From contig NZ_JAFLRF010000053.1 of NCBI RefSeq assembly GCF_017315705.1, forward strand, positions 1 through 34,628: DNA of 34,628 bases, given 5' to 3'. This stretch comes from Trinickia mobilis (lineage in GTDB: Bacteria > Pseudomonadota > Gammaproteobacteria > Burkholderiales > Burkholderiaceae). Position numbers and translations under genes: made by a program. This document shows, piece after piece, positions 7,030-15,739 of this stretch (the stretch's first letter is position 1; each line of letters begins with the position of its first letter). Under the pieces are notes generated by a model, which searched no databases, was not told the DNA's origin, and saw only the letters and a list, made by a program, of their open reading frames with translations.

Positions 7030-7890
7030 ATGAGGGCAAGCAACGAATTTTCGCGATATCGTGCCGTGGGCGGCGCACGCGGCATCGAGGCTCTGCATGC
7101 ACAATTCATGATGCACCGATTCGCTCCTCATGTGCACGACAGTTGGGCCATCGGAGGTGTGCTCGAAGGCGTGAAGGACAATGGGCCATCGGCAACATCG
7201 AGCAACGTGGTACGGAAAGGCGAACTCACTATCCTGCCCCCCGGCCATGTCCATGCTGGAAAGGCCGTGGGAAATCGGCCATACCAGTATGTCATGATTT
7301 ACGTGTCGGACGATCTGATGCAGGCACGGGCACGGCACTGCGGGTTCGCGAGAGTCCAGTTCTCCAGTTCTGCCATTCCCGCTGCCGAAATCGTCGTGAG
7401 GCTCGCCTCGTTCGTGCGCGCCACCTTGAATCTGCCGCTTAGCGACCAGTCTTCCCAAGAGGTTGTCGCAGCCTGCGAAGCGTTGCTGGAAGCGTTAATT
7501 GTCCGCCATGGTCATTTGACGCCGCCTGGCGGAGATCCCCCTCCGGCCTCAGCGGAGGCAGGATTGTCGCGAGCCCGGCGGTTTTTGCTCGAGCACTGGG
7601 ACCAACCCATTTCCCTCGACCATTTGGCGCGGGAAGCCGCGTTATCACCGTATTACTTCTGCCGACAATTCGGCCGGCTCTATGGTCTGACTCCGCATCG
7701 CTATCAACAGGTTTTACGGCTAGCACGGGCTCGCAATCTGATTATTCGAGGTGCCAGCGTTACAGAGGCCGCTGCTGCGACAGGCTTTGCGGATCAAAGC
7801 CATCTCGGACGTCAGTTCAGGAGCTGCTACGGCTACTCGCCGGGTTCATTAATACTTGAGAAGCCATCGATTGCGGTCACTGCGCAATAA
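7030..7890 (+). CDS. AraC-family transcriptional regulator with cupin-type sensor domain
   Basis: A 286-residue regulator. The N-terminal part (about residues 1-170) is an AraC-binding/cupin domain: FAPHVHDSWAIGGVLEG, then GELTILPPGHVHAG. The C-terminal 100 residues hold the two helix-turn-helices, ISLDHLAREAALSPYYFCRQ and SVTEAAAATGFADQSHLGRQ, with the signature ending FRSCYGYSP. ATG 7030 was chosen for its GACGGG; a GTG at 6985 would add 15 unconvincing residues. Its 3' end overlaps, tail to tail, the remnant of the MFS transporter. A MarR-like operator lies upstream. It probably senses a substrate of the neighbouring tautomerase pathway (inference). Confidence 0.88.
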   Translation: MRASNEFSRYRAVGGARGIEALHAQFMMHRFAPHVHDSWAIGGVLEGVKDNGPSATSSNVVRKGELTILPPGHVHAGKAVGNRPYQYVMIYVSDDLMQARARHCGFARVQFSSSAIPAAEIVVRLASFVRATLNLPLSDQSSQEVVAACEALLEALIVRHGHLTPPGGDPPPASAEAGLSRARRFLLEHWDQPISLDHLAREAALSPYYFCRQFGRLYGLTPHRYQQVLRLARARNLIIRGASVTEAAAATGFADQSHLGRQFRSCYGYSPGSLILEKPSIAVTAQ

Positions 7891-9382
7891 CGTTCTAGCC
7901 AGTTAGCGTCCCATTCTGAAATGCTTCGTCCGTCACGCTGCGATGCCGCGGCAGGCCATGAGTCGATACTGCGCAGGTTCGTCTCCGGGAGAAAGAAAAA
8001 GCCGACAATCGCGGATAGGGCGGCAATGACCACGGGATACCAGACACCTGCATAAATGTTCCCGGTTGCAGCAACCAGTGCGAATGCAGTCGTGGGTAGA
8101 AAACCACCGAACCAGCCATTGCCAATATGGTACGGAAGGGACATCGCCGTGTACCTGATTCGCGTTGGGAAAAGCTCAACCAACGTTGCAGCGATCGGCC
8201 CGTAGACCAGGGCAACGAGAAATACGAGCCCCGTCAGCATCACCATGACCATGAAGTAATTGATCTGCTTCGGATTCGCACTTGCGGGATATCCGACCGC
8301 GCTGATTTGTTTGCTCAATGCGGCGTTAAATGCCGCCGTCTTTTGCTTTCGCTCCCCCAAGCTGAGTCCAGCGCCTTCGAAGCTCGCGATCACATGATCG
8401 CCCACACGAACTGAGGCTACGGTTCCCGGCGGAGCGTTTACGTTGTTGTAGTTGACGGAAGCCTTTGCCAAGAAAGATTTGGCGATATCGCAGGAATTTA
8501 CGAACTCACTAGTTCCCACGGGATTGAATTGAAAGGAGCAGGTATTGGGGTCGGCGACAACAGTAACGGGAGCTCTCTCCTGCGCACTAGCCAGCGCAGG
8601 ATTTGCATATCTGGTGAGGCCGTGGAACAGCGGAAAATACAGCAACGCGGCGAGCAGAAAACCAGAGAGCATGACCGGCCGGCGGCCAATTCGATCCGAT
8701 AGCGCACCAAAAAACAAAATCATTGGTGTGCCGATCACAAGTGCGCCTGCAATCAGGAGGTTGGCTGTCACTGCCTCGACCTTGAGCGTCTGGGTCAAGA
8801 AGAATAACGCGTAGAACTGACCCGCGTACCAGATCACAGATTGGCCCGCAGACCCCGAACAATGCGATGAGAACGAGTTTGATATTTGGCCACTGCCCAA
8901 AAGCCTCCTTCACCGGAGCCTTGGACGTCGCGTTCTCAGCCTTCATACGCAGAAACACGGGCGACTCGTGCAAGCTTAAGCGGATCCAAACCGACAACGA
9001 CACAAGGACGATGCTGAAAATGAAGGGGACGCGCCATCCCCAATCGCCAAACTTAGCCTCACCGACGGTTAGACGGACCCCAAGCACCACAAGCAACGAA
9101 AGGAAGAAGCCAAGGGTTGCCGTCGTCTGAATCCAGGAGGTGAATGCGCCGCGTCTCCGCGAAGGCGTGTGTTCAGCCACGTACGTCGCCGCGCCGCCAT
9201 ATTCGCCGCCGAGCGCCAGGCCCTGAACAAGACGCAGAACGACCAAAACAACCGGAGCCGTTAAGCCAATCGTGGAATATGCAGGGAGAACCCCGACTAG
9301 AAAAGTCGACGCGCCCATCAACAGGATGGTGATGAGGAAGGTGTATTTTCGACCAACAAGACTCCTCCAATCACCCGCCAGC
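7833..9382 (-). pseudogene. MFS transporter, metabolite:H+ symporter (MHS) family, frameshifted and 5'-truncated
   Basis: Twelve-helix symporter of the ShiA/KgtP group. The reading begins within the first cytoplasmic loop (GDWRSLVGRKYTFLITILLM, near 9375-9315) and continues LRLVQGLALGGEYGGAATYV, EHTPSRRRGAFTSWIQTTAT. Near 8850 the frame shifts, apparently one base lost before AGQSVIWYAGQFYALFFL, and continues with the subgroup's large periplasmic insert (DPNTCSFQFNPVGTSEF) and FPTRIRYTAMSLPYHIGNGW. The first about 80 residues (two helices) are absent, replaced at about 9385-9392 by the end of the tautomerase gene. The C-terminus runs on into the AraC gene's 3' end. Probably once the uptake system for the tautomerase substrate. 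Confidence 0.85.
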
Positions 9383-9392
9383 GCTATTGTTG

Positions 9393-9830
9393 TTAGCCGA
9401 TGCTAAGCAGGTATTCTCGATCGCCTGCTGACATCGACTCCAGCCAGTTTGACTCGGTCCCTGGTTCGGGCAATACCTTCCCATACTCGACCATCTGCGC
9501 GGGAGGTAGCTCCGAGAGATATGCCCACACAAACCGCTTCTCCGTGTTCGCCGCCTTGACAACGACGTCTACGATGCTCTCGAGCAATTGTCTCTTCTGT
9601 TCGGCGTTTCTGCCCGCGCGAATACTCCCGTGGACGTAGATCAGGTCGGACTTCAGCGGACTGCCACCGAGGAAATGGTCGTCTGACGCGATCTTGTTGA
9701 AGATGACTTGGGCGAAGAAGCCCTGCGCTCCGGTTGCATTGCTATGCGCACTGGTAACACCTTTTGCGATCTCCCGTTTCGCCTGACGGCTAAGCCGATC
9801 TGCAGCGACGTACACGACATATGTTGGCAT
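9393..9830 (-). CDS. Tautomerase superfamily protein, cis-3-chloroacrylic acid dehalogenase (cis-CaaD)-like
   Basis: 145 residues from ATG 9830; a longer start at 9932 would bury the catalytic Pro. After Met removal the protein begins PTYVVYVAADRLSRQAKREI. All six residues known to matter in cis-CaaD are at the expected numbers: Pro1, His28, Arg70, Arg73, Tyr103 and Glu114, within VHGSIRAGRN and YLSELPPAQMVEYG. cis-CaaD hydrolyses cis-3-chloroacrylate to malonate semialdehyde. The homologue Cg10062 shares these six residues yet dehalogenates poorly, so the residues alone do not prove dehalogenation. A palindrome (9858-9871) sits 28 bases upstream and a MarR regulator is the next gene, implying induced expression. 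The transporter downstream is decayed. Confidence 0.88.
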   Translation of the reverse strand: MPTYVVYVAADRLSRQAKREIAKGVTSAHSNATGAQGFFAQVIFNKIASDDHFLGGSPLKSDLIYVHGSIRAGRNAEQKRQLLESIVDVVVKAANTEKRFVWAYLSELPPAQMVEYGKVLPEPGTESNWLESMSAGDREYLLSIG

Positions 9831-9857
9831 CATTTGCTCCAAATTAAGCATCATACG

Positions 9858-9871
9858 GATGTATATGCATC
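9858..9871. promoter_or_regulatory. Putative MarR-type operator, site 2
   Basis: GATGTATATGCATC, one mismatch from a perfect palindrome, 28 bases before the tautomerase start. Same pattern as the site in front of the MarR gene (10512-10525). A related but weaker half-match, GTTGTAGGTACATC, occurs at 9936-9949. Confidence 0.6.
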
Positions 9872-9906
9872 TAATGCTGTGCAAGGAGGGCAGAAACACT
9901 ATTAGT

Positions 9907-9947
9907 TGTACCTGCACTGTTTGCATGACCAAACAGTTGTAGGTACA
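9907..9947. repeat. Long imperfect inverted repeat between marR-type gene and tautomerase
   Basis: TGTACCT (9907-9913) pairs with AGGTACA (9941-9947), and ACTGTTTG (9916-9923) pairs with CAAACAGT (9930-9937), leaving a 6-base loop. There is no T-run on either strand. It could be a cruciform-type operator for the AraC regulator upstream of the tautomerase promoter, or the end signal of the MarR transcript. Confidence 0.55.
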
Positions 9948-10032
9948 TCTTATAGAGTAGATCAGCGCACCATCATCTGGTGTTTACCCCTTGCCGGTAT
10001 GACGAGTCCCGCGATGAGAAGCCGCAAAAAAA

Positions 10033-10464
10033 TCAGAGACTCGCGTTCACACGCTGCAACGATTCGAGCGCTTGCAGCAGACGCTTATTAGTCGGTCCCT
10101 TCAAAAATTTTTGGACCTCATTTTCGACCTGGTTCTGAGCGATCATCCAGTACGGTTCTGCACTGCGTAGCTTTTCGATCCCTTGCCTGCTCAATCGGGC
10201 AACCCTGAAACGGGCATCCGACTCCGGGGCAGCCTCTACCCACCCCGCGTTTATCAAGATTTTGAGATTGCGAGATATTGTCGTCTTGTCAAGCGCCGCC
10301 TCAGCCGCGATCTCGTTGTAAGTTGCGGCGCCCAACCGCTCCAAGGCCCTCAACAGCGAGAACTGCGTTATTTTGAGCCCGACCGGACGAAGGGCATCAT
10401 CGTAGACGCCAGTCAGGGCATTGGCTGAGCGCCGGAATTGCGTACAGTAACAGTCGGTGAACAT
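10033..10464 (-). CDS. MarR-family transcriptional regulator
   Basis: 143 residues from ATG 10464, beginning MFTDCYCTQFRRSANALTGV; an in-frame start at 10524 would run through the operator and is unlikely. The winged helix is GLKITQFSLLRALERLGAAT, YNEIAAEAALDKTTISRNLK, followed by wing RFRVARLSRQGIEKL and C-terminal dimerisation helices. The MFTDCY(C) opening resembles MarR proteins with an N-terminal Cys, which could be redox- or ligand-sensitive (inference). A perfect GATGTA/TACATC palindrome lies 48-61 bases upstream and overlaps a TATAGAAT-like -10, which points to autorepression. The same motif upstream of the tautomerase and the AraC gene suggests these as its targets. Confidence 0.88.
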   Translation of the reverse strand: MFTDCYCTQFRRSANALTGVYDDALRPVGLKITQFSLLRALERLGAATYNEIAAEAALDKTTISRNLKILINAGWVEAAPESDARFRVARLSRQGIEKLRSAEPYWMIAQNQVENEVQKFLKGPTNKRLLQALESLQRVNASL

Positions 10465-10511
10465 TTTCAACCTGCCAACCCGGACTCCGTGTGCAAGCCC
10501 AGCAATAGTTC

Positions 10512-10525
10512 GATGTATGTACATC
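10512..10525. promoter_or_regulatory. Putative MarR operator, site 3 (best palindrome)
   Basis: GATGTATGTACATC has perfectly matching 6-base arms and a 2-base centre. It overlaps the probable promoter of the MarR gene on the minus strand, consistent with autoregulation. Confidence 0.65.
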
Positions 10526-10581
10526 TATTCTATAGGAGAAACACATACGTGTCAAAACCTCGCTAACTCTTGCATGGTCGA

Positions 10582-11043
10582 TCAAAGGTAGTGAGAGATG
10601 TAGAGAACCAGACGAAGCGGCAACCGCACCTTGTCTCCAGTCTTTCGCTCCGTCGGGAACGCCATTCCGGCCAGGTCGAGGTCTTCGAAACCGCGCCGGA
10701 GGACCGCATTGCGGTTGTCTTCGTCATTGAATGTGCCAAGCAGAGATCCCGTGAAAACGGAGAATGGTACCTCGCGCGCGTGCCGGGCCGCACCCCGCAA
10801 CTCCTCCTTGCTTGCGCCGAATATCAGCACTGGGTCCTTAAACATCGGCGAATACATATTTCCCGATGCATCGTTGTCGCTTTCGCCGACAGCGTCATCA
10901 CTGACGGCGACACCGCTGACGGTAAATGCTGCAACATTCAGCCTCTGCCACGGTAATAACCCGCGCCGCAGGACAACGAGAATCTTCTTCTGCGAATCCG
11001 ATGCGACAGAAGTTTGAGTCTGGTCCAATTGTTCTTCTTTCAT
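10582..11043 (-). CDS. DUF2000-domain protein
   Basis: 153 residues from ATG 11043. The conserved DUF2000 pattern is clear: KKILVVLRRGLLPWQRLNVA, AFTVSGVAVSD, SGNMYSPMFKDPVLIFGASK, ELRGAARHA, then DEDNRNAV and FEDLDLAGMAF with a KTGDKV-LPLRL tail. DUF2000 proteins are small cytoplasmic proteins of unproven function with a PTH2-like fold. The frame is open further upstream and joins an IS6 transposase remnant (11149-11364), so insertion or deletion has brought the two together. If the native promoter was lost, expression may now depend on the insertion-sequence side. Confidence 0.82.
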   Translation of the reverse strand: MKEEQLDQTQTSVASDSQKKILVVLRRGLLPWQRLNVAAFTVSGVAVSDDAVGESDNDASGNMYSPMFKDPVLIFGASKEELRGAARHAREVPFSVFTGSLLGTFNDEDNRNAVLRRGFEDLDLAGMAFPTERKTGDKVRLPLRLVLYISHYL

Positions 11044-11148
11044 ATACACGTTCTTCACACTAGCATCGTCAACATGTTTACCGGCGCTCGGCCGATCATA
11101 CTGGACGTTAGGATGACTGATGTAATCAGCAAAGCGCTCCAGCATCGG

Positions 11149-11364
11149 AGCGCACGTCACGCCGTCCCACGACTCGAAGGTCTGGGTGCGTAGCGCCCGC
11201 TTTTGCTTTGCGTCGGTACGGTAACGGCAGTGCATGAAGAGATTGGTCACCTCATCGTGGACCAAAGCGAAACGCTGCAAATGACGCGCCGACTTGAAGC
11301 AGCGCATCACCTTCTCGCGAACCCGTGTCGGTTGGTGGGAGTTTTCCGCCCGGTTGTTCAGCCC
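11149..11364 (-). mobile_element. IS6-family transposase, C-terminal remnant
   Basis: About 70 residues, GLNNRAENSHQPTRVREKVM, RCFKSARHLQRFALVHDEVT, NLFMHCRYRTDAKQKRALRT, with F-SWDGVTCA at the end. They match the C-terminus of IS6/IS26-type DDE transposases, where NNRAENSHQPTR-RE contains the catalytic Glu. The N-terminal 150 or so residues with both Asp are absent, and no IS6 terminal repeats were recognised. The remnant is in frame with the DUF2000 gene that follows. Confidence 0.82.
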
Positions 11365-11378
11365 CCAAGAAGTTGACA

Positions 11379-11399
11379 TACCGTCACAATGTCACGGTA
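11379..11399. repeat. Near-perfect 21-bp inverted repeat
   Basis: TACCGTCACA (11379-11388) and TGTCACGGTA (11390-11399) pair with one mismatched position around a single central base. It lies between the IS6 remnant and the end of the isochorismatase-like gene. It may be a hairpin ending that transcript or a mobile-element edge; no T-run follows. Confidence 0.4.
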
Positions 11400-11405
11400 C
11401 GGCGT

Positions 11406-12028
11406 CTAGGCCTTATTCTTGATCGCCGCCACAAGTTCGGCGGTGGTGAGAATCTCGTGGGCATAGGTAGGGCCATCGATATTATGGGCAGCGTGCAGGG
11501 CTTCGTGCGACCGCGCGGACGTCGCGTCGCGCACCAGCGTAACGTGATATCCCAGCTCCATACCCACTCGTCCTGTCGATTCGAGGCAGGTGTTTGCGAG
11601 AAGACCGATCAGGATGATCTTTTCCTTGCCGTGACGTTTAAGCTGATGGTCGGGATCGGTGTTTGGAAAGCCGCTCGGGCCCCAGTGCTCGGTTGCGACG
11701 ATATCGCCGCGTTGCACCTGGAAATCTTCATGAAAGGTGCCGCCCCAGGTTCCTTTGGCGAAGGTTTGCCGTTCGGCCGAGGCGAGTTGATTGGGTGTCG
11801 GGTACTTCCAGGTGATGTAATCGCCCGGCTCCCACCGGTGGTGTGGAACGTGATAGATCGCAATCCCTCCTTCCCTTGCAGTCCGGACGATGGTGCGAAG
11901 GTTCTCCAACATGTTGTTTTCCCGCGCGATGTCCTTGATGAACGGAAAGAGCTTGCCCCCTCGCTTAGAAAGTCGTTATACAGATCCACACATAGCACAG
12001 CGGTAATCTTGGGCTCGTAAGTGACCAT
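11406..12028 (-). pseudogene. Isochorismatase-family cysteine hydrolase with a one-base frameshift
   Basis: From ATG 12028 (AAGGAG just upstream) it reads MVTYEPKITAVLCVDLYNDF, LSEG, then loses frame. The correct continuation (KLFPFIKDIARENNMLENLR) is one base out of phase, across a run of five C at 11956-11960 on the plus strand that would need six. The rest is intact: IAIYHVPHHRWEPGDY, ERQTFAKGTWGGTF with the catalytic Lys, and LIGLLANTCLESTGRVGMEL with the nucleophilic Cys; the Asp is in VDLYNDF. Restored length is about 207 residues. The family hydrolyses amides such as N-carbamoylsarcosine or nicotinamide. A sequencing error or slipped-strand mutation could explain the shift. Confidence 0.85.
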
Positions 12029-12473
12029 CGAAGACTCCTTATCAGATGGAGATTCCTCCCGCACCGGGACGTTTCACCTTGCTCCAAAATAAATGTTGTG
12101 CATAATGTATAATAAGTGCGTCTCCGGGGGACTGTCAAGGTGCGCGGTGAGATGAACGTCGGTTACGGAAGCGCACCATATCCAATCATTGGCGCAGCGT
12201 CGTGTCGGGAAAAATATGACGGTGGAATCGTGACGCGAGGAGCGGCACGCAGAGTCAACGCAGAGGTCTGTATCAGCGTTCTGTTGACTGCCTTGACGCG
12301 TTCAGCCGGGGGGGGGCGACGATTTGTGCCGATGCCTGGCCTGGCGCATGTGTTCTGACGGGACCGGCGCAGGCACGACGGATCATTGCTAAAATAGTGG
12401 TCAGGCAACACTTAACGTGTATACAGGACCGATTCGCTTTTCACAGTTTCTCGCCGTAACAGGAGGTGGTTTT
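12029..12473. other. 445-bp divergent intergenic region
   Basis: No gene recognised. It carries the promoter of the isochorismatase-like gene near an AT-rich stretch (TTGTGCATAATGTATAATAA, about 12095-12114) and that of the TetR gene (AGGAGGT at 12461-12467). Open frames on both strands lack coding character. Confidence 0.4.
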
Positions 12474-13049
12474 GTGGGACGTTCCAATCGCGAGCAAGCG
12501 GACAAAAACCGGCAGCGCATCGTAGATCAAGCAGGCGCAACAATGCGCGGTGGCGGTGTAGGGGCCGTCAGTATCTCTGAGATCATGGCGCGCGCAGGCC
12601 TGACACAGGGCGGCTTCTACAATCATTTCGAGTCAAAGGAGGCCTTGATCACGGAAGCCTGTTCATCCGGTTTCGCGCGGTCCGTGCAGAATTGGAAAGC
12701 AAGGGCAATTTCAACGAGGCAGCCCGCTGCGGGCGCGTTGAAACGCCTCGTCGCTTTCTATTTTGCTAAAAAGCCAGTCGAGCAAAGTTGCCCGATGGTA
12801 GCCCTTGGACAGGATGCGGCGCCACACAATGCAAGCGCGGCGCTTAACGAAGCATACCGGGAAGGGGTCGGGCAATTCTTCTCCACCTTTAGGGAGATTG
12901 CTCACACAGACCGTTCGTGCTCGTTATCAGAGGAACAACTGGTTGTCGCATTCGCTGCGATGGTCGGTGCGAATATGCTTTCGCGGGCGACGGGAGACAA
13001 GAAGTGGGCTGCCGAAGTCGAGAGGGGGCTCGTCGGGTCGTCGACGTGA
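12474..13049 (+). CDS. TetR/AcrR-family transcriptional regulator
   Basis: 191 residues from GTG 12474, chosen because AGGAGGT lies 6 bases upstream; an in-frame start at 12417 adds a hydrophobic stretch foreign to the family. The N-terminal helix-turn-helix is typical: NRQRIVDQAGATMRGGGVGA, VSISEIMARAGLTQGGFYNH, FESKEAL. The C-terminal ligand domain holds VALGQDAAPHNA and a final helix LVVAFAAMVGANMLSRA. It is transcribed away from the isochorismatase-like gene and may repress it (inference from divergent arrangement). Confidence 0.88.
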   Translation: MGRSNREQADKNRQRIVDQAGATMRGGGVGAVSISEIMARAGLTQGGFYNHFESKEALITEACSSGFARSVQNWKARAISTRQPAAGALKRLVAFYFAKKPVEQSCPMVALGQDAAPHNASAALNEAYREGVGQFFSTFREIAHTDRSCSLSEEQLVVAFAAMVGANMLSRATGDKKWAAEVERGLVGSST

Positions 13050-13353
13050 TAACAGATGGGATGCTTTACCTCGAACGTTTTTAGGCAACGATCTATCCGT
13101 GTAGGTGGAAGGGTTTGCCTGACGTCGCGTCGAAGAAGAAAGCGAGGGCGCTTCGGTCAGAATGGAGCCCGCATGCTCTCCAGTATGTGCCCGTGACCTT
13201 GGCGTGCCCGTCTTTCTCGGTTGATCAGGCCTGCCGCATCAGACTGGTCGACTAAATTTGAATGGTGTCGATCTGCAGTATTCAGGCGGTCGCGACAACA
13301 GGGAGCCATTTCTAACGACTTCCCTAGCGGTGCGGGAAATTCTCAGTTTTGGA
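13050..13353. other. 304-bp stretch without a recognisable gene
   Basis: Short open frames only, with no conserved motif, repeat or hairpin that stands out. It separates the TetR gene from a small convergent open frame. Confidence 0.35.
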
Positions 13354-13557
13354 CTAGCCTTTCAGCAAAGCGCGTGAACAAGAAATAGCCCCCGAATACG
13401 ATGCGAGCACTATTGCGGCAAGCGCGAATCGCTCTTTCGTGTTCCACGAACTACATATGAACAGCAGGAGACATCCAGTCGCCGCACATAAATTCAGAAT
13501 CGTACACGCGAATATGAGGCGGGTGTGCTTTCTGCGTTGGGCAATTGTATCTATCAT
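13354..13557 (-). CDS. Possible small membrane protein
   Basis: A 67-residue open frame from ATG 13557 with two hydrophobic segments (LIFACTILNLCAATGCLLLF and FALAAIVLASYSGAISC) separated by a short charged loop, and a basic N-terminus (AQRRKHTR), consistent with a two-helix inner-membrane protein. The ribosome-binding site is weak and no family is recognised, so it may be a chance frame. Confidence 0.35.
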   Translation of the reverse strand: MIDTIAQRRKHTRLIFACTILNLCAATGCLLLFICSSWNTKERFALAAIVLASYSGAISCSRALLKG

Positions 13558-13728
13558 TCAACAGCGCCCCGGAACACGCATGTTGCCTCTCGGCATCGAA
13601 GTTCGCTTGACATCTAACGGCGACTCAATCTTGCCGAACGGCTTCCTGGGAGACTCCGAGATAAGGGATGCTAACGATTGCTGCATACACATTCATTAAG
13701 CAATGCAAACAAGGAAGAATCTATATCG

Positions 13729-13882
13729 GGTCGCGGTGACAGGTCGGAAGTCGGCGCCGCTAGCGCGACGCCGTTTACGTGCTAGACCTTTTCGATTGAC
13801 GCGAGTTTTTGTCCTTCTTCATCGGTGAATAGTCGCGACCGCGTCAGAAAGCGCTTCCCTTCAGGTCCTTCGAGAGAGAACA
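13729..13882 (-). repeat. Inverted-repeat copy B: intact DUF779 3' end and spacer
   Basis: This is the partner of 6683-6837 in opposite orientation, about 94% identical by eye. It includes the last 34 codons of the intact DUF779 gene and about 50 bases beyond its stop, and appears to be the source copy because the gene here is complete and in frame. Confidence 0.85.
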
Positions 13883-14155
13883 TCCCGCCCGTACCGGACA
13901 CTACATCGATGATCAACTGCGTATGCTGCCAATACTGGAACTGCGGGCCACTGATATAGAACGGTGCGCCATTGATCTCTCCTAGTAGCCGGTCAATGTC
14001 GCCGATCTGGAGCTCTCCCGCTGGATAGCACATCGGCGCGCTGCCATCGCAGCAGCCTCCAGACTGGTGGAACATAACCGGACCGTGCTTTGCGCGCACG
14101 ACATTGATGAGTTCCGCCGCCGCAGGCGTACAAATGACACGGCGAATGTCGAGCG

Positions 14156-14159
<4 letters not shown>
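13782..14159 (-). CDS. DUF779-domain protein
   Basis: A 125-residue cytoplasmic protein with the DUF779 hallmark [20 protein letters not shown] (paired Cys plus a third) and the C-terminal [21 protein letters not shown]779 genes commonly sit beside aldehyde dehydrogenases; a role as a metal-binding accessory is only conjecture. It starts at TTG 14159, overlapping the aldehyde dehydrogenase stop by 4 bases (TTGA), so translation is probably coupled. No ATG precedes the Cys motif in frame. A damaged copy of its 3' end lies at 6683. Confidence 0.85.
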
Positions 14160-15676
<1,517 letters not shown>

Positions 15677-15739
15677 ATGCAACTCCTGTCGAACGGTTGT
15701 GACGTTGCTTGCAGCGAGGGAATGTGACGTATCGAAAGC

